The position numbers and the translations under genes are program-made. This document shows, piece by piece, positions 34,667 through 42,128 of a DNA stretch of 42,128 nt. This DNA comes from Anaerolineae bacterium (GTDB taxonomy: Bacteria; Chloroflexota; Anaerolineae; B4-G1; SLSP01), in contig JAPKMR010000032.1 of the NCBI GenBank assembly GCA_026645815.1, positions 1 to 42,128 on the forward strand, given 5' to 3'. Positions within the stretch are counted from its first letter, which is position 1, and each line of letters begins with the position of its first letter. The notes under the pieces were generated by a model. It did not search any database and was not told the origin of the DNA. It was given only the letters and a program-made list of their open reading frames with translations.

Positions 34667-35581
34667 ATGCCAATCCAGAAGCAAAAATCTACCATCCAAG
34701 ACCTGCTAACAGTTGATTTCCCCGATCCGTTTGTGCTGCGAGAAGGTGCAGAGTACTATGCCTACGCCACCAACGCGGGCGGTTGTAACGTGCAGATGCT
34801 GCATTCGAGTGACCTGCGTGCCTGGGAGCACCTGGGGGATGCCCTGCCACAGCTGCCTGCCTGGGCTGCCGCCGGGCAAAGCCTGACCTGGGCGCCCTCC
34901 GTACTGAAGCGCGATGGGATTTATGTGCTCTATTACACCGCACGCTTCGCCGCAGCGGGTTTACAATGCCTGGGCTGCGCCAGCAGCGAATCGCCTACGG
35001 GACCCTTCCGCGACGCTTCAACCAGGCCCTTTCTCTGTCAGGAACACTTAGGCGGTTCCATTGATCCCAGTCCGTTTGTCGAAGATGACGGAAGCGCCTA
35101 TCTGCTGTGGAAAAACGACGGCAACAGCTGCGAGCTGCCCACAGGGTTGTGGTTACAGGCACTCCGCGCTGATGGACTGGCAGTGGAAGGCGAGGCGGTG
35201 GAGCTGTTACGCCGGGATCAGACCTGGGAACTGCCGTTAGTGGAAGCTCCGGCGCTGGTCAAGCACGGGGGACGCTACTACCTGTTCTACTCCGGAAACT
35301 GGTGGGAAAGCGCCGATTACGCCATCAGCTATGCTGTGAGCCATACCCTCGCGGGACCCTATATCAAACCACATGACGATCCGTGGTTCACCCGGCGGGG
35401 AGATACACTGGGACCTGGGGGACAGGAATTCTTCACGGATACGAATGGGCGCCTATGGATGGCCTACCACGCGTGGGCGGCGCCTAATACAGGCTATCCT
35501 GCCGGCGTGCGCAGCCTACGCCTGGCACAGGTAAGTTTCGAGAGTGGGTTGCCGGTAGTGAAAGCCCCTATAGGAATCTGA
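34667..35581 (+). CDS. Glycoside hydrolase family 43 protein, cytoplasmic
   Basis: 304 residues, without signal peptide. It is a clear relative of the upstream GH43: D20 in FPDPFVL, D133 in SIDPSPF and E193 in LVEAPAL line up with the three catalytic acids there, and blocks such as YATNAGG, GGSIDPSPFVEDDGSAYL and GPGGQEF repeat those of the lipoprotein. The usual histidine in GPGHxxx is a glycine here (GPGGQ), which may alter metal binding. A cytoplasmic copy beside a secreted copy suggests that imported oligosaccharides are trimmed further inside. The ribosome site is weak. Confidence 0.9.
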   Translation: MPIQKQKSTIQDLLTVDFPDPFVLREGAEYYAYATNAGGCNVQMLHSSDLRAWEHLGDALPQLPAWAAAGQSLTWAPSVLKRDGIYVLYYTARFAAAGLQCLGCASSESPTGPFRDASTRPFLCQEHLGGSIDPSPFVEDDGSAYLLWKNDGNSCELPTGLWLQALRADGLAVEGEAVELLRRDQTWELPLVEAPALVKHGGRYYLFYSGNWWESADYAISYAVSHTLAGPYIKPHDDPWFTRRGDTLGPGGQEFFTDTNGRLWMAYHAWAAPNTGYPAGVRSLRLAQVSFESGLPVVKAPIGI

Positions 35582-35714
35582 ACACTTACGAAGGCCATTG
35601 TAGAGGCTTAACGAGCATGAAGCAATAATCCTCAGATAGAGTCTTTGCCTGTGCCCGGCAAAACACTCCCGATCAACGTACTCTGAACGAACATAATGAA
35701 CAAAGGACCTGGAC

Positions 35715-38438
35715 ATGACATATCGCACACAACTCAATCTTGATGGCATCTGGGACTTCTGGCGCGAGGCAAGCCCTGGGGTGACACCCGGAGAAGCGTC
35801 TGAAGCGATGCTGACCGTGAGGGTGCCCGCGCCCTGGCAGGCGACACCCGAGCTCCGCGACTTTAGCGGCGCGGGGTGGTATCGCCGCGAGCTCAATCTC
35901 CCTGCCGCATGGTTGGCTGAGGGACGCGTCATCATTCTGCATTTTGGCGCCGCAGATTATTTCGCGGAGGTCTGGTTCAACGACATGCTTGCAGGCACCC
36001 ACGAAGGAGGCTATCTACCCTTCGAGCTGGATGTAAGCGCTGCCGCACGGGCAGGCGCCAACACGCTGACCGTGCGCGTCAGCGACCCGCCCGAGCTCTT
36101 CCCTGAAATTCCGCACGGCAAACAATCCTGGTACGGGATGCTCTCTGGTTTGTGGCAATCGGTGTGGGTCGAAAGTCGTGCAGCAGTGCACATTCAGCAT
36201 GTCCGCATCACCCCACAAAGCGAAGAAGTCAGCGTTGAGGTGCAGCTCAACCGGGCGCCAACCCCGGAGATACCGTTGTACTATGAGGTGTTCGCGCCGA
36301 ATGGGGAAAACTGCGCCACATTGAAGAGCACATCGCTGAACGCCACCCTCCACGTTCCAACACCACACTTGTGGGACATAGATACGCCGCATCTGTACAC
36401 GCTGCGGGTCACCCTGGAAGGTCCAAACAGTGACAGTGTCACGGAGACCTTCGGCTTCCGCACCATCGAAACACGGCAAGGACAACTCTGGCTCAATGGG
36501 CGCCCGCTCTACCTGCGCGCCGCGCTGGATCAAGATTATTACCCGGAGACCATTTGCACACCCCCTTCTGAAGCCTTTCTCGAAGACCAATTCCGCAAAG
36601 CCAAAGCGATGGGATTGAACTGTTTGCGCACCCACATCAAGATTGCCGATCCGCGCTATTACAACGCCGCGGACCGTCTGGGCCTGTTGATTTGGACAGA
36701 ATTGCCCAACGCGCAGGTTCTCACGCCCGAGTCACAACGCCGCGCACGGGAGACGCTGGAAGGTATGATAGCGCGCGACGGCAACCATCCCAGCATCGTG
36801 ATCTGGACGATCATCAACGAGAGTTGGGGCATTGACCTGAGCGATCCTGCACAGCGCAGCTGGTTGGCGGAGACCTACGACTACCTCAAAAGCGTTGATC
36901 CCACGCGCCTGATTGTGGATAACTCTGCCTGCGCGGGCAATTTCCACGTCGTCACCGATATCGAAGATTTCCACAACTATTATGCCATGCCGGATCATTA
37001 CACACGCTGGCGGGATTGGACGGCGGCTTTTGCCGGTCGTCCCTGGTGGACCTTCGCCCACGCCTATACCACGCATGAGGCATGGCAGGCTTTCCTGCAC
37101 GATCCCTGGAACGCCTCGCCGCAACCACCCGCGCCCGAAGTGCGACGGCGTGGAGACGAACCGCTGATTCTCTCAGAATTTGGCAACTGGGGGCTACCCG
37201 ATGTGCAACAGTTGCAGGATAGCACCGGCGATCCCCCATGGTGGTTCGAAACAGGGCTGAATTGGGGCAACGGCGTGGTCTACCCGCACGGAGTCGAGAT
37301 GCGTTACACGCAATATCACCTGCAACGCGCCTTTCCCACGTTTGCCGACCTGGTCGCCGCAAGCCAGCGACTGGAATACGCGGCGCTCAAGTACGAAATC
37401 GAACAGATTCGCCGGCATAGCAGCCTCGCGGGTTATGTCATCACGGAGTTCACGGATGTGCATTGGGAGTGCAATGGGCTTCTGGATATGCACCGCAATC
37501 CCAAGCATTTCTTCACCGCGCTGGGCGCACTCAACAATGATGACCTCATCATCCCCGAATGGAAGCGACTGGCCTACTGGAGCGGTGAGGAATGCACATT
37601 AGGGCTAACGCTCTCCCATTTCTCCCGCGCCGACCTGCGCGGCGGTTATCTGGAATGGGAAGTAAACGGCTATCCAGGGTTGAGTGGCGTTTTTGAGGCA
37701 TTAGCGCCGGAAACTGCGAACGTTACAACGGTGGGGCAGCTCACCTTCATCGTACCGGAGGTTGCAAAGCCCGAGCGCCTGCGCATCCTGCTGCGTCTGC
37801 GACGCAAGGATGGCACGCTTGCAGCAGAACAGCACCAGGAATTCTTTGCTTTCCCGCAATGCACCATGGCAAAGGGCCTGAAGCTCTATGCGCCAGGGCT
37901 GGAAACGCCGCTAGGCGCCTTGGGTTACACCAGCGTGGAGACATTGGCAGAGGCCGAAATTGCAGTTGCAACAACGCTTAGCGATGGACTGCGCACCTAT
38001 CTACTGCAAGGCGGGCGCGTTCTATGGCTGGCAGAGAGTGATGGTGCGCTGCAAACACATCTGGAGGGCTTTGCCATCGCACCCCGGCGCGGGCGCGATT
38101 GGCAAGGGGATTGGGCCAGCAGTCTGAGTTGGATTTGCAAGGAGCAGCTCTTTGGTGCTCTGCCCACTCCAGGCGAAGTGGATTTCCTTTTTGCCGACCT
38201 GACGCCAGAGCAGGTCATCACGGGGCTTAGCCCGCGCGACTTTGCCGTGGACGTTCATGCCGGGTTGACCGTGGGCTGGTTGCACAAGACCGCCGGGCTT
38301 ATCGCCGAACGGCGCATCGGGCAGACCGGACGTCTACTCATCTCCACCTTCCGCTTGAGCCAACATCTAGCAGAAAACCCGGTTGCCGTGTGGATGCTTC
38401 GCGATATGATCGAGCGGCTGAGACAGCTCGCCGCATAA
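35715..38438 (+). CDS. Glycoside hydrolase family 2 enzyme
   Basis: 907 residues, no signal peptide. Domains: jelly-roll sugar-binding (about 1-165), immunoglobulin-like (about 166-250), catalytic barrel (about 255-600), and a C-terminal part (about 600-907) with further beta domains and a stretch like glutamine-amidotransferase-fold domains seen in some glycosidases. The acid/base is E369 in TIINESWG and the nucleophile E488 in LILSEFGNWG. GH2 members include beta-galactosidases, beta-glucuronidases, beta-mannosidases and arabinopyranosidases; the specificity is not clear from sequence. AAGGA precedes ATG 35715. It is the last gene of the saccharide operon and meets a minus-strand gene seven bases later. 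Confidence 0.92.
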   Translation: MTYRTQLNLDGIWDFWREASPGVTPGEASEAMLTVRVPAPWQATPELRDFSGAGWYRRELNLPAAWLAEGRVIILHFGAADYFAEVWFNDMLAGTHEGGYLPFELDVSAAARAGANTLTVRVSDPPELFPEIPHGKQSWYGMLSGLWQSVWVESRAAVHIQHVRITPQSEEVSVEVQLNRAPTPEIPLYYEVFAPNGENCATLKSTSLNATLHVPTPHLWDIDTPHLYTLRVTLEGPNSDSVTETFGFRTIETRQGQLWLNGRPLYLRAALDQDYYPETICTPPSEAFLEDQFRKAKAMGLNCLRTHIKIADPRYYNAADRLGLLIWTELPNAQVLTPESQRRARETLEGMIARDGNHPSIVIWTIINESWGIDLSDPAQRSWLAETYDYLKSVDPTRLIVDNSACAGNFHVVTDIEDFHNYYAMPDHYTRWRDWTAAFAGRPWWTFAHAYTTHEAWQAFLHDPWNASPQPPAPEVRRRGDEPLILSEFGNWGLPDVQQLQDSTGDPPWWFETGLNWGNGVVYPHGVEMRYTQYHLQRAFPTFADLVAASQRLEYAALKYEIEQIRRHSSLAGYVITEFTDVHWECNGLLDMHRNPKHFFTALGALNNDDLIIPEWKRLAYWSGEECTLGLTLSHFSRADLRGGYLEWEVNGYPGLSGVFEALAPETANVTTVGQLTFIVPEVAKPERLRILLRLRRKDGTLAAEQHQEFFAFPQCTMAKGLKLYAPGLETPLGALGYTSVETLAEAEIAVATTLSDGLRTYLLQGGRVLWLAESDGALQTHLEGFAIAPRRGRDWQGDWASSLSWICKEQLFGALPTPGEVDFLFADLTPEQVITGLSPRDFAVDVHAGLTVGWLHKTAGLIAERRIGQTGRLLISTFRLSQHLAENPVAVWMLRDMIERLRQLAA

Positions 38439-38445
38439 CAACCCC

Positions 38446-38910
38446 TTAACGCGGGAACTCCCCACTGCGCAGCGCATCAACCACACGGAGGATGCGCTGC
38501 GCGCGTGTTTCACTGCGCTTCGCCTCGACAATCCAGTTCACATACTCGCGTTTATGGCTGAAAGAGAGCGCATCAAAGGCACGGTTGGCTTCAGGCTCCA
38601 GGCGCAATGCCGCCTGCAAATCTGCCGGAACATCAACGCTCCGCGGCGCCAGGTCTTCCTCAAGCGTGACCTCGACCATATCACCCGCCTGTTTGCCTAT
38701 AGTCTCACGGATAGATTTGAGAATACCGAGCACGTGGCAGGGTTCCCCCATGAGCACCAGCGAACCTCGATAGGGGACGCCATCTATCGTGGCGTTGACG
38801 GGAACCCGTTTCTTTCCAAACGCCTGTTCCACATCAAAGGGAATGGCGACATACGCTCCACCGCCGCGAGCCGATTCAATGCGCGCTGAAAACGTATAGG
38901 TCTCGCCCAT
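38446..38910 (-). CDS. DUF1905 / YdeI-like (OmpD-associated) protein
   Basis: About 154 residues. The first half ([33 protein letters not shown] in type) is the DUF1905 domain; the second ([45 protein letters not shown]) is the YdeI/OmpD-associated helical domain. Function is not established. ATG 38910 fits AGGAGA at 9-bp spacing. GTG 38928 would instead give a four-base overlap with the cysteine synthase stop, and both are possible. It is co-transcribed with the upstream cysK. Confidence 0.85.
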   Translation of the reverse strand: MGETYTFSARIESARGGGAYVAIPFDVEQAFGKKRVPVNATIDGVPYRGSLVLMGEPCHVLGILKSIRETIGKQAGDMVEVTLEEDLAPRSVDVPADLQAALRLEPEANRAFDALSFSHKREYVNWIVEAKRSETRAQRILRVVDALRSGEFPR

Positions 38911-38924
38911 AGAACCGGTTCTCC

Positions 38925-39851
38925 TCACTCAAAATCGAACAACGGCGTGCTCAAATAGCGCTCGCCCGTGCTGGGGAGCACGGCGATGATTAGCTTTCCC
39001 TGATTCTCCGGTCGTTTGGCAATTTCAACAGCAGTATGCACTGCCGCCCCGGAGCTGATACCGGCAAGCAGGCCCTCTTCTTTTGCCAACCGGCGCGCCA
39101 TCGCAATCGCCTCGGCGCTGGTGACGTGGAAAACCTCGTCAATAATCTCCCGATTCAGCACGGCAGGCACAAAACCCGCACCAATCCCCTGGATGCCGTG
39201 TTTTCCAGGCGCCCCACCCGCAAGGACCGGTGATTCAGCCGGCTCGACGGCAATAACCTGGAGCTCCGGTTTGCGCGCTTTCAGCGCTTCGCCCGTGCCG
39301 GTAATCGTGCCGCCGCTGCCAACCCCCGCCACGAAGATGTCCACGCGGCCTTCAGTATCGTCCCAGATTTCCAGCGCCGTTGTCTCACGATGCGCCTGCG
39401 GATTCGCCGGGTTTTCAAACTGCTGGGGGATGAATGCGCCGGGAATCTCCGCCGCCAATTCCCTGGCTCTGGCTATCGCGCCATTGATACCCTCTGCGCC
39501 GGGAGTGAGCACCACTTCCGCCCCCAGAGCGCGCAGCAACTTGCGCCGTTCCACACTCATCGTATCGGGCATGGTCAGAATAACTCGATAGCCACGCACC
39601 GCGCCGACGAAAGCCAGGCCAATGCCGGTGTTACCGCTGGTCGGCTCAATGATTACCGAGTCCGGTCCAATCTGCCCGGCGCCTTCAGCCGCGCGGATCA
39701 TCGCGACCCCGATGCGGTCCTTGACGCTGCCCAGAGGGTTGAAGAACTCCAGCTTCGCGACTACCTCAGCCACAGCGCCTGCCGTGACGCGATTCAGCCG
39801 CACCAGAGGCGTATGCCCCACCAGTTGGGTGACATCTTGAGCAATTCGCAT
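38925..39851 (-). CDS. cysK: Cysteine synthase A (O-acetylserine sulfhydrylase)
   Basis: 308 residues, a PLP enzyme that makes cysteine from O-acetylserine and sulfide in the cytoplasm. The PLP lysine is K44 in GSVKDR, the phosphate loop is TSGNTG (71-76), and [14 protein letters not shown] binds the cofactor side. The length is typical of CysK. Its start [20 protein letters not shown] is preceded by AGGAGG six bases upstream; the open frame to 40064 is an artefact without homology. A short hairpin (39868-39875 with 39884-39891) lies just upstream of the ribosome site in the leader. This is the second sulfur gene of the window after sat-cysC, but it lies 32 kb away. Confidence 0.95.
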   Translation of the reverse strand: MRIAQDVTQLVGHTPLVRLNRVTAGAVAEVVAKLEFFNPLGSVKDRIGVAMIRAAEGAGQIGPDSVIIEPTSGNTGIGLAFVGAVRGYRVILTMPDTMSVERRKLLRALGAEVVLTPGAEGINGAIARARELAAEIPGAFIPQQFENPANPQAHRETTALEIWDDTEGRVDIFVAGVGSGGTITGTGEALKARKPELQVIAVEPAESPVLAGGAPGKHGIQGIGAGFVPAVLNREIIDEVFHVTSAEAIAMARRLAKEEGLLAGISSGAAVHTAVEIAKRPENQGKLIIAVLPSTGERYLSTPLFDFE

Positions 39852-39920
39852 TCCGAACCTCCTGTTCTCACCGGCGCTATTCAGCCGGTGACAAAAGCAC
39901 ACCAGTGAATTTGTGGCGTT

Positions 39921-39949
39921 ATTATGATGTAATTCAGTGCATAAGTCAA
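39921..39949 (-). promoter_or_regulatory. Promoter of cysK
   Basis: On the minus strand TTGACT (39949-39944), 17 bases, CATAAT (39926-39921, five of six consensus bases), 70 bases before the cysK start. The leader holds an 8-bp hairpin near the ribosome site. The rest of the 333-base gap up to 40184 holds the hairpin at 40022-40064 and a forward promoter candidate. Confidence 0.6.
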
Positions 39950-40021
39950 CCATCCTAAACCAGGGGGTGCGTTTAGCGCTGAGGGTGACAGGCTCAGGGA
40001 CCCCGATGGCGCAATAGGGAG

Positions 40022-40064
40022 GTGATTTTTCGTGGCGGGACCGCGTCCCGCCACGAAAAGTCAC
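40022..40064 (+). repeat. Hairpin of the TGC-loop family (solo copy)
   Basis: A 20-bp stem with one G-U pair (40022-40041 with 40045-40064) and the loop CGC. The outer arm GTGATTTTTCGTG matches the arms at 28477 and 42084, but the GC core GCGGGAC is different. No GGGTATA terminal repeat is beside it, so this hairpin occurs independently of the MITE-like element. Confidence 0.85.
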
Positions 40065-40104
40065 TCAAGCGGCAACCTATCCCCTCAAAATACCTCTCCC
40101 CGGT

Positions 40105-40131
40105 TTGACGCAATCCAGTTTGTGCTAGAAT
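40105..40131 (+). promoter_or_regulatory. Candidate promoter for the SSB-like gene
   Basis: TTGACG (40105-40110) and TAGAAT (40126-40131) with a short 15-base spacer, 53 bases before ATG 40185. The boxes are good but the spacing is below the optimum. Confidence 0.35.
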
Positions 40132-40184
40132 AAATCCAGCAGTACACACAAGCATCAATTCAATTATCGAGGTAAAGCCACACC

Positions 40185-40673
40185 ATGAGCGCTAAAATCA
40201 CCCTTGTAGGGCACCCTGAAGATCTACAGATCTCTCAAAGTATCGTCAGCTTCCGCATCGTCACAGGTCCAGCCTCCAATACCGCTCCGAAAGGGCTGCC
40301 GTTATTCGAAACCACCACCTATACCGTCCAGTGCAATGAGCGGCAATACAACCGTGGACGCGCCCATGCCGATGACGAATCCGACCTGATTATCGAAGGC
40401 TACCTGGAGCCTCGCCTGGATGGGAACGGGAAACCGGTCATCGCTGTGGTTGCCACGGCACTCAACAGCATACTCGCCCAAAATGAGAAGAAACTGCAAC
40501 AGCTACGCGAGCAGTTCGTGCAAGCGGAGACAGCCTATGAAGGCGCCTGTGCGACTCACGGCGAGAATAGTCCCCATGCCAGCATGGCTCTGGAACAATG
40601 GGAAGCCACAAAAGCCAGCCTGCTCAGATACCTGGAAAAGCATCCCGAGTTCAAAGGACGGGAGTTATTCTAA
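40185..40673 (+). CDS. SSB-like OB-fold protein with helical tail
   Basis: 162 residues. The first 100 follow the single-stranded-DNA-binding protein pattern: ITLVGHPEDLQISQSIVSFRIVTG (like the SSB opening GRLTxDPExR..VASFRLA), YTVQCNERQ, DLIIEGYLEPRLDGNGKPVIAVVATAL (like VxVEGRLxxRxxDGKxxxxVVA). The last 60 residues form a charged helix, likely coiled coil (NEKKLQQLREQFVQAETAYE). The acidic C-terminal tip of true SSB is missing, so partner binding would differ. Assignment is by pattern only. GAGG precedes ATG 40185. It is two bases from the asparaginase-family gene and thus co-transcribed with it. Confidence 0.55.
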   Translation: MSAKITLVGHPEDLQISQSIVSFRIVTGPASNTAPKGLPLFETTTYTVQCNERQYNRGRAHADDESDLIIEGYLEPRLDGNGKPVIAVVATALNSILAQNEKKLQQLREQFVQAETAYEGACATHGENSPHASMALEQWEATKASLLRYLEKHPEFKGRELF

Positions 40674-40675
40674 CC

Positions 40676-41620
40676 ATGATCATCATTTGCAGTGAAAACG
40701 GCGAAGTCGGCTTGCATGCAGCGATGGGGGTCCTCAAAGGGGGAGGTTCGGCTTTAGATGCGGTCGAAGCGGGCATTCGACTGGTCGAAGCCAATGCAGA
40801 AGATCATTCGGTAGGGTTGGGAGGCTATCCCAATCTCCTGGGGACGGTGGAACTGGACGCCAGTATCATGGAAGGGAGTACGCGCATGTCCGGCGCAGTG
40901 GGGGCGCTCAAAGGCTTCGCGCATCCCATTTCCATCGCCCGCGCCGTGCTGGAAAAACTGCCCCACGTGCTGCTGGTCGGCGAAGGTGCAGAGCGCTTTG
41001 CACGGGAGATGGGATTCGACGAGCACGAGATGCTCACCGAAGCCGCCGCAGCTGCCTGGCGCGAGAAGCTGCTACGGGTGATGGATGCCACCACGCTTGC
41101 GGAATTGCCCGAGCGCCAGGACCTGTGGCGCTGGGTGCGACTCAGTTCGGACCCGCAACGCTCGGGCGGCACGACCAATTTCATCGCGCTGGATAACGCA
41201 GGGAATCTGGCTTCAGGGGTCAGCACCAGCGGTTGGTTCGCCAAGTATCCGGGACGCCTGGGAGATTCGCCCATCATCGGGGCAGGGAATTACGCGGATA
41301 GCCGCTACGGTGCAGCAACCTGCACCGGTATGGGCGAGATGGCGATTCGCGCGGGGACTGCACGCAGCGCCATCCTGTATTTGCAACAAGGCGCCGCGCC
41401 AGAAGAAGCAGGGCGACGGGTGATGGAGGACCTCGATACGCTAGGAGGCCCCTATCTATCCGGCATGAATGTTTTGATCCTGGATGCGCAGGGGCGGCAC
41501 GCCGGCATGACGAGCCACACGGAAGGGCGAAATTACCTGGCGCTGAGTGATACAATGACCGCGCCTGAAAGACTTCGGCGGACTTACATCCCGACCCGGC
41601 AACACTGGCAAGAAGCATAG
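40676..41620 (+). CDS. Asparaginase/glycosylasparaginase-family Ntn hydrolase
   Basis: 314 residues, made as an autocleaving precursor in this family. The N-terminal GGGSALDAVEAGIRLVEAN and the conserved YPNLLGTVELDASIMEGSTRMSGAVGAL in type are those of N4-(beta-N-acetylglucosaminyl)-L-asparaginases and plant-type asparaginases. The nucleophile should be T166 in SGGTTNF, aligned with the Thr of HDTIG; the usual HD pair is GG here. GVSTSGWFAKYPGRLGDSPIIGAGNYAD (181-208) is the substrate-binding block and is well kept. The start was taken two bases after the previous stop with GGAG upstream. Likely substrates are asparagine-linked compounds or isoaspartyl peptides. Confidence 0.85.
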   Translation: MIIICSENGEVGLHAAMGVLKGGGSALDAVEAGIRLVEANAEDHSVGLGGYPNLLGTVELDASIMEGSTRMSGAVGALKGFAHPISIARAVLEKLPHVLLVGEGAERFAREMGFDEHEMLTEAAAAAWREKLLRVMDATTLAELPERQDLWRWVRLSSDPQRSGGTTNFIALDNAGNLASGVSTSGWFAKYPGRLGDSPIIGAGNYADSRYGAATCTGMGEMAIRAGTARSAILYLQQGAAPEEAGRRVMEDLDTLGGPYLSGMNVLILDAQGRHAGMTSHTEGRNYLALSDTMTAPERLRRTYIPTRQHWQEA

Positions 41621-41676
41621 AGAGAGAAGCAGGCAGATGATGGCAAGAAGCCCTCACCTGCGTCGAATAAAAGCAC

Positions 41677-41705
41677 AACCGCCTCAAGGGATACTTGAGG
41701 CGGTT
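41677..41705 (-). terminator. Terminator between the asparaginase and ferredoxin genes
   Basis: AACCGCCTCAAG (41677-41688) and CTTGAGGCGGTT (41694-41705) form a perfect 12-bp stem with a five-base loop. On the minus strand it is followed by GTGCTTTTATT, a modest T-run, so it fits as the terminator of the ferredoxin gene; it may also stop the plus-strand asparaginase transcript. Confidence 0.7.
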
Positions 41706-41727
41706 GCCGGTTTATGGAATAGCAGAG

Positions 41728-41898
41728 CTATTGCTGCTGCGGAGCATCCACAGGGCAAACGCTGGCGCAAGAGCCGCAATCAATGCACTGGCTCTCGTCA
41801 ATCACGTAAATGGTGGGTCCCTGAGAAATGCACTCCACTGGGCATTCAGCGGCGCAAGCGCCGCAGGCAATACAAGCATCAGAAATCCGGTAAGCCAT
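41728..41898 (-). CDS. 2[4Fe-4S] ferredoxin
   Basis: 56 residues, a small bacterial electron carrier of the clostridial type. Cluster I uses C9, C12, C15 and C48; cluster II uses C38, C41, C44 and C19, in two CxxCxxCxxxCP motifs. C23 is an extra cysteine. ATG 41898 has AGGGAGG seven bases before it; a longer open frame would run into the repeat and is not coding. It has its own promoter and terminator, so it is monocistronic. Possible users in the window are the radical SAM enzyme HpnH, but no link is visible. Confidence 0.93.
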   Translation of the reverse strand: MAYRISDACIACGACAAECPVECISQGPTIYVIDESQCIDCGSCASVCPVDAPQQQ

Positions 41899-41949
41899 GA
41901 CAACCTCCCTAGATGATGGATATAACGTCAAGTTAGACGCACGGGCGTA

Positions 41950-41977
41950 ATCATACCCCAAATTGAGAAAATGCCAA
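41950..41977 (-). promoter_or_regulatory. Promoter of the ferredoxin gene
   Basis: On the minus strand TTGGCA (41977-41972), 16 bases, TATGAT (41955-41950), 52 bases before the start codon. The -35 box lies only seven bases from the end of the repeat element at 41985. Confidence 0.55.
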
Positions 41978-41984
41978 TGACCTC

Positions 41985-42128
41985 GGGTATAGGACAAATT
42001 ATTGGGAAGTTCAGAGGTCGGGTTGGCGAGAGAGTGCATCTAGACACTTTGACGTGCCAAAGAGACGCAGAGGTAGGTTTTTTTGTGATTTTCGTGAACG
42101 GGGCTGCGCCCCGTTCACGAAAATCACA
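41985..42128 (+). repeat. Partial copy of the MITE-like element, with its hairpin
   Basis: It begins GGGTATAGGACAAATTATTG and follows the element at 28378 for 144 bases, with scattered differences. The hairpin (42084-42104 with 42108-42128, loop TGC) has a perfect 21-bp stem and ends exactly at the last base of the window. The right terminal repeat is beyond the window. It is an independent insertion, since its left flank (TGACCTC) differs from that of the copy at 28378. Confidence 0.85.

Noticed and set aside
39852..40064. N-terminal extension of the cysteine synthase frame by 71 residues
   Set aside because: It covers the promoter and half the leader; the family start lies at 39851 after AGGAGG.
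41899..42039. N-terminal extension of the ferredoxin frame by 47 residues
   Set aside because: It runs through the promoter and into the repeat element; the ferredoxin starts normally at 41898 with a strong ribosome site.

Overview
The window is a gene-dense, moderately GC-rich bacterial segment with about 34 protein genes (two of them broken), no rRNA and no tRNA that I can see. Several traits point to Chloroflexota, probably an Anaerolineae- or Caldilineae-like lineage: a heliorhodopsin, a fused sulfate adenylyltransferase/APS kinase, hopanoid genes, a large carbohydrate-use operon with a MalFG-type ABC transporter, ArsR-type control of that operon, and many Chloroflexota-like families of unknown function. 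This assignment is inference from gene content; no marker gene is present. Both ends of the window lie inside copies of one repeat that also occurs complete at 28378-28627. The window may therefore be a whole contig whose assembly stopped at a multicopy element.

Layout. 0.2-3.3 kb: a GRP-type sugar porter and two oligopeptide/nickel-type ABC permeases. 3.5-4.6 kb: an ADP-ribosylglycohydrolase. 4.8-12.5 kb: a co-directional block of Sat-CysC (PAPS synthesis), the sugar epimerase HpnA, an anchored beta-propeller protein, a PAPS-type sulfotransferase, the radical SAM enzyme HpnH and the phosphorylase HpnG. 12.8-16.8 kb: an ECF transporter (double ATPase, T component, anchored accessory protein, S component) led by a TiaS-like protein. 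16.8-22.1 kb: a NADAR protein, a heterodimeric ABC exporter and a DUF4037 protein. 22.2-24.0 kb: two decayed genes. 24.0-28.4 kb: a cysteine-rich protein, the heliorhodopsin, two DUF1801 proteins and an FAD oxidoreductase. 28.4-28.75 kb: a 250 bp element with terminal inverted repeats, then small tandem repeats. 28.8-38.4 kb: an ArsR-type regulator divergent from a sugar ABC transporter, two GH43 enzymes and a GH2 enzyme. 38.4-42.1 kb: DUF1905-type protein, cysteine synthase, an SSB-like protein, an asparaginase-family hydrolase, a 2[4Fe-4S] ferredoxin, and the terminal repeat copy.

How the genes work together. The strongest candidate for an undescribed system is the 4.8-12.5 kb block. It pairs enzymes that make the universal sulfate donor, and a sulfotransferase that would use it, with the HpnH/HpnG pair that builds the C35 side chain of extended hopanoids. 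The simplest reading is a pathway for a sulfated, perhaps also glycosylated, hopanoid. A second noteworthy item is the heliorhodopsin with all key residues. A third is a family of about 43-45 nt hairpins with conserved outer arms, a variable GC core and a three-base loop. It occurs at four places and shows compensatory base changes. The saccharide operon has clear divergent promoters with a shared operator-like word over both -10 boxes.
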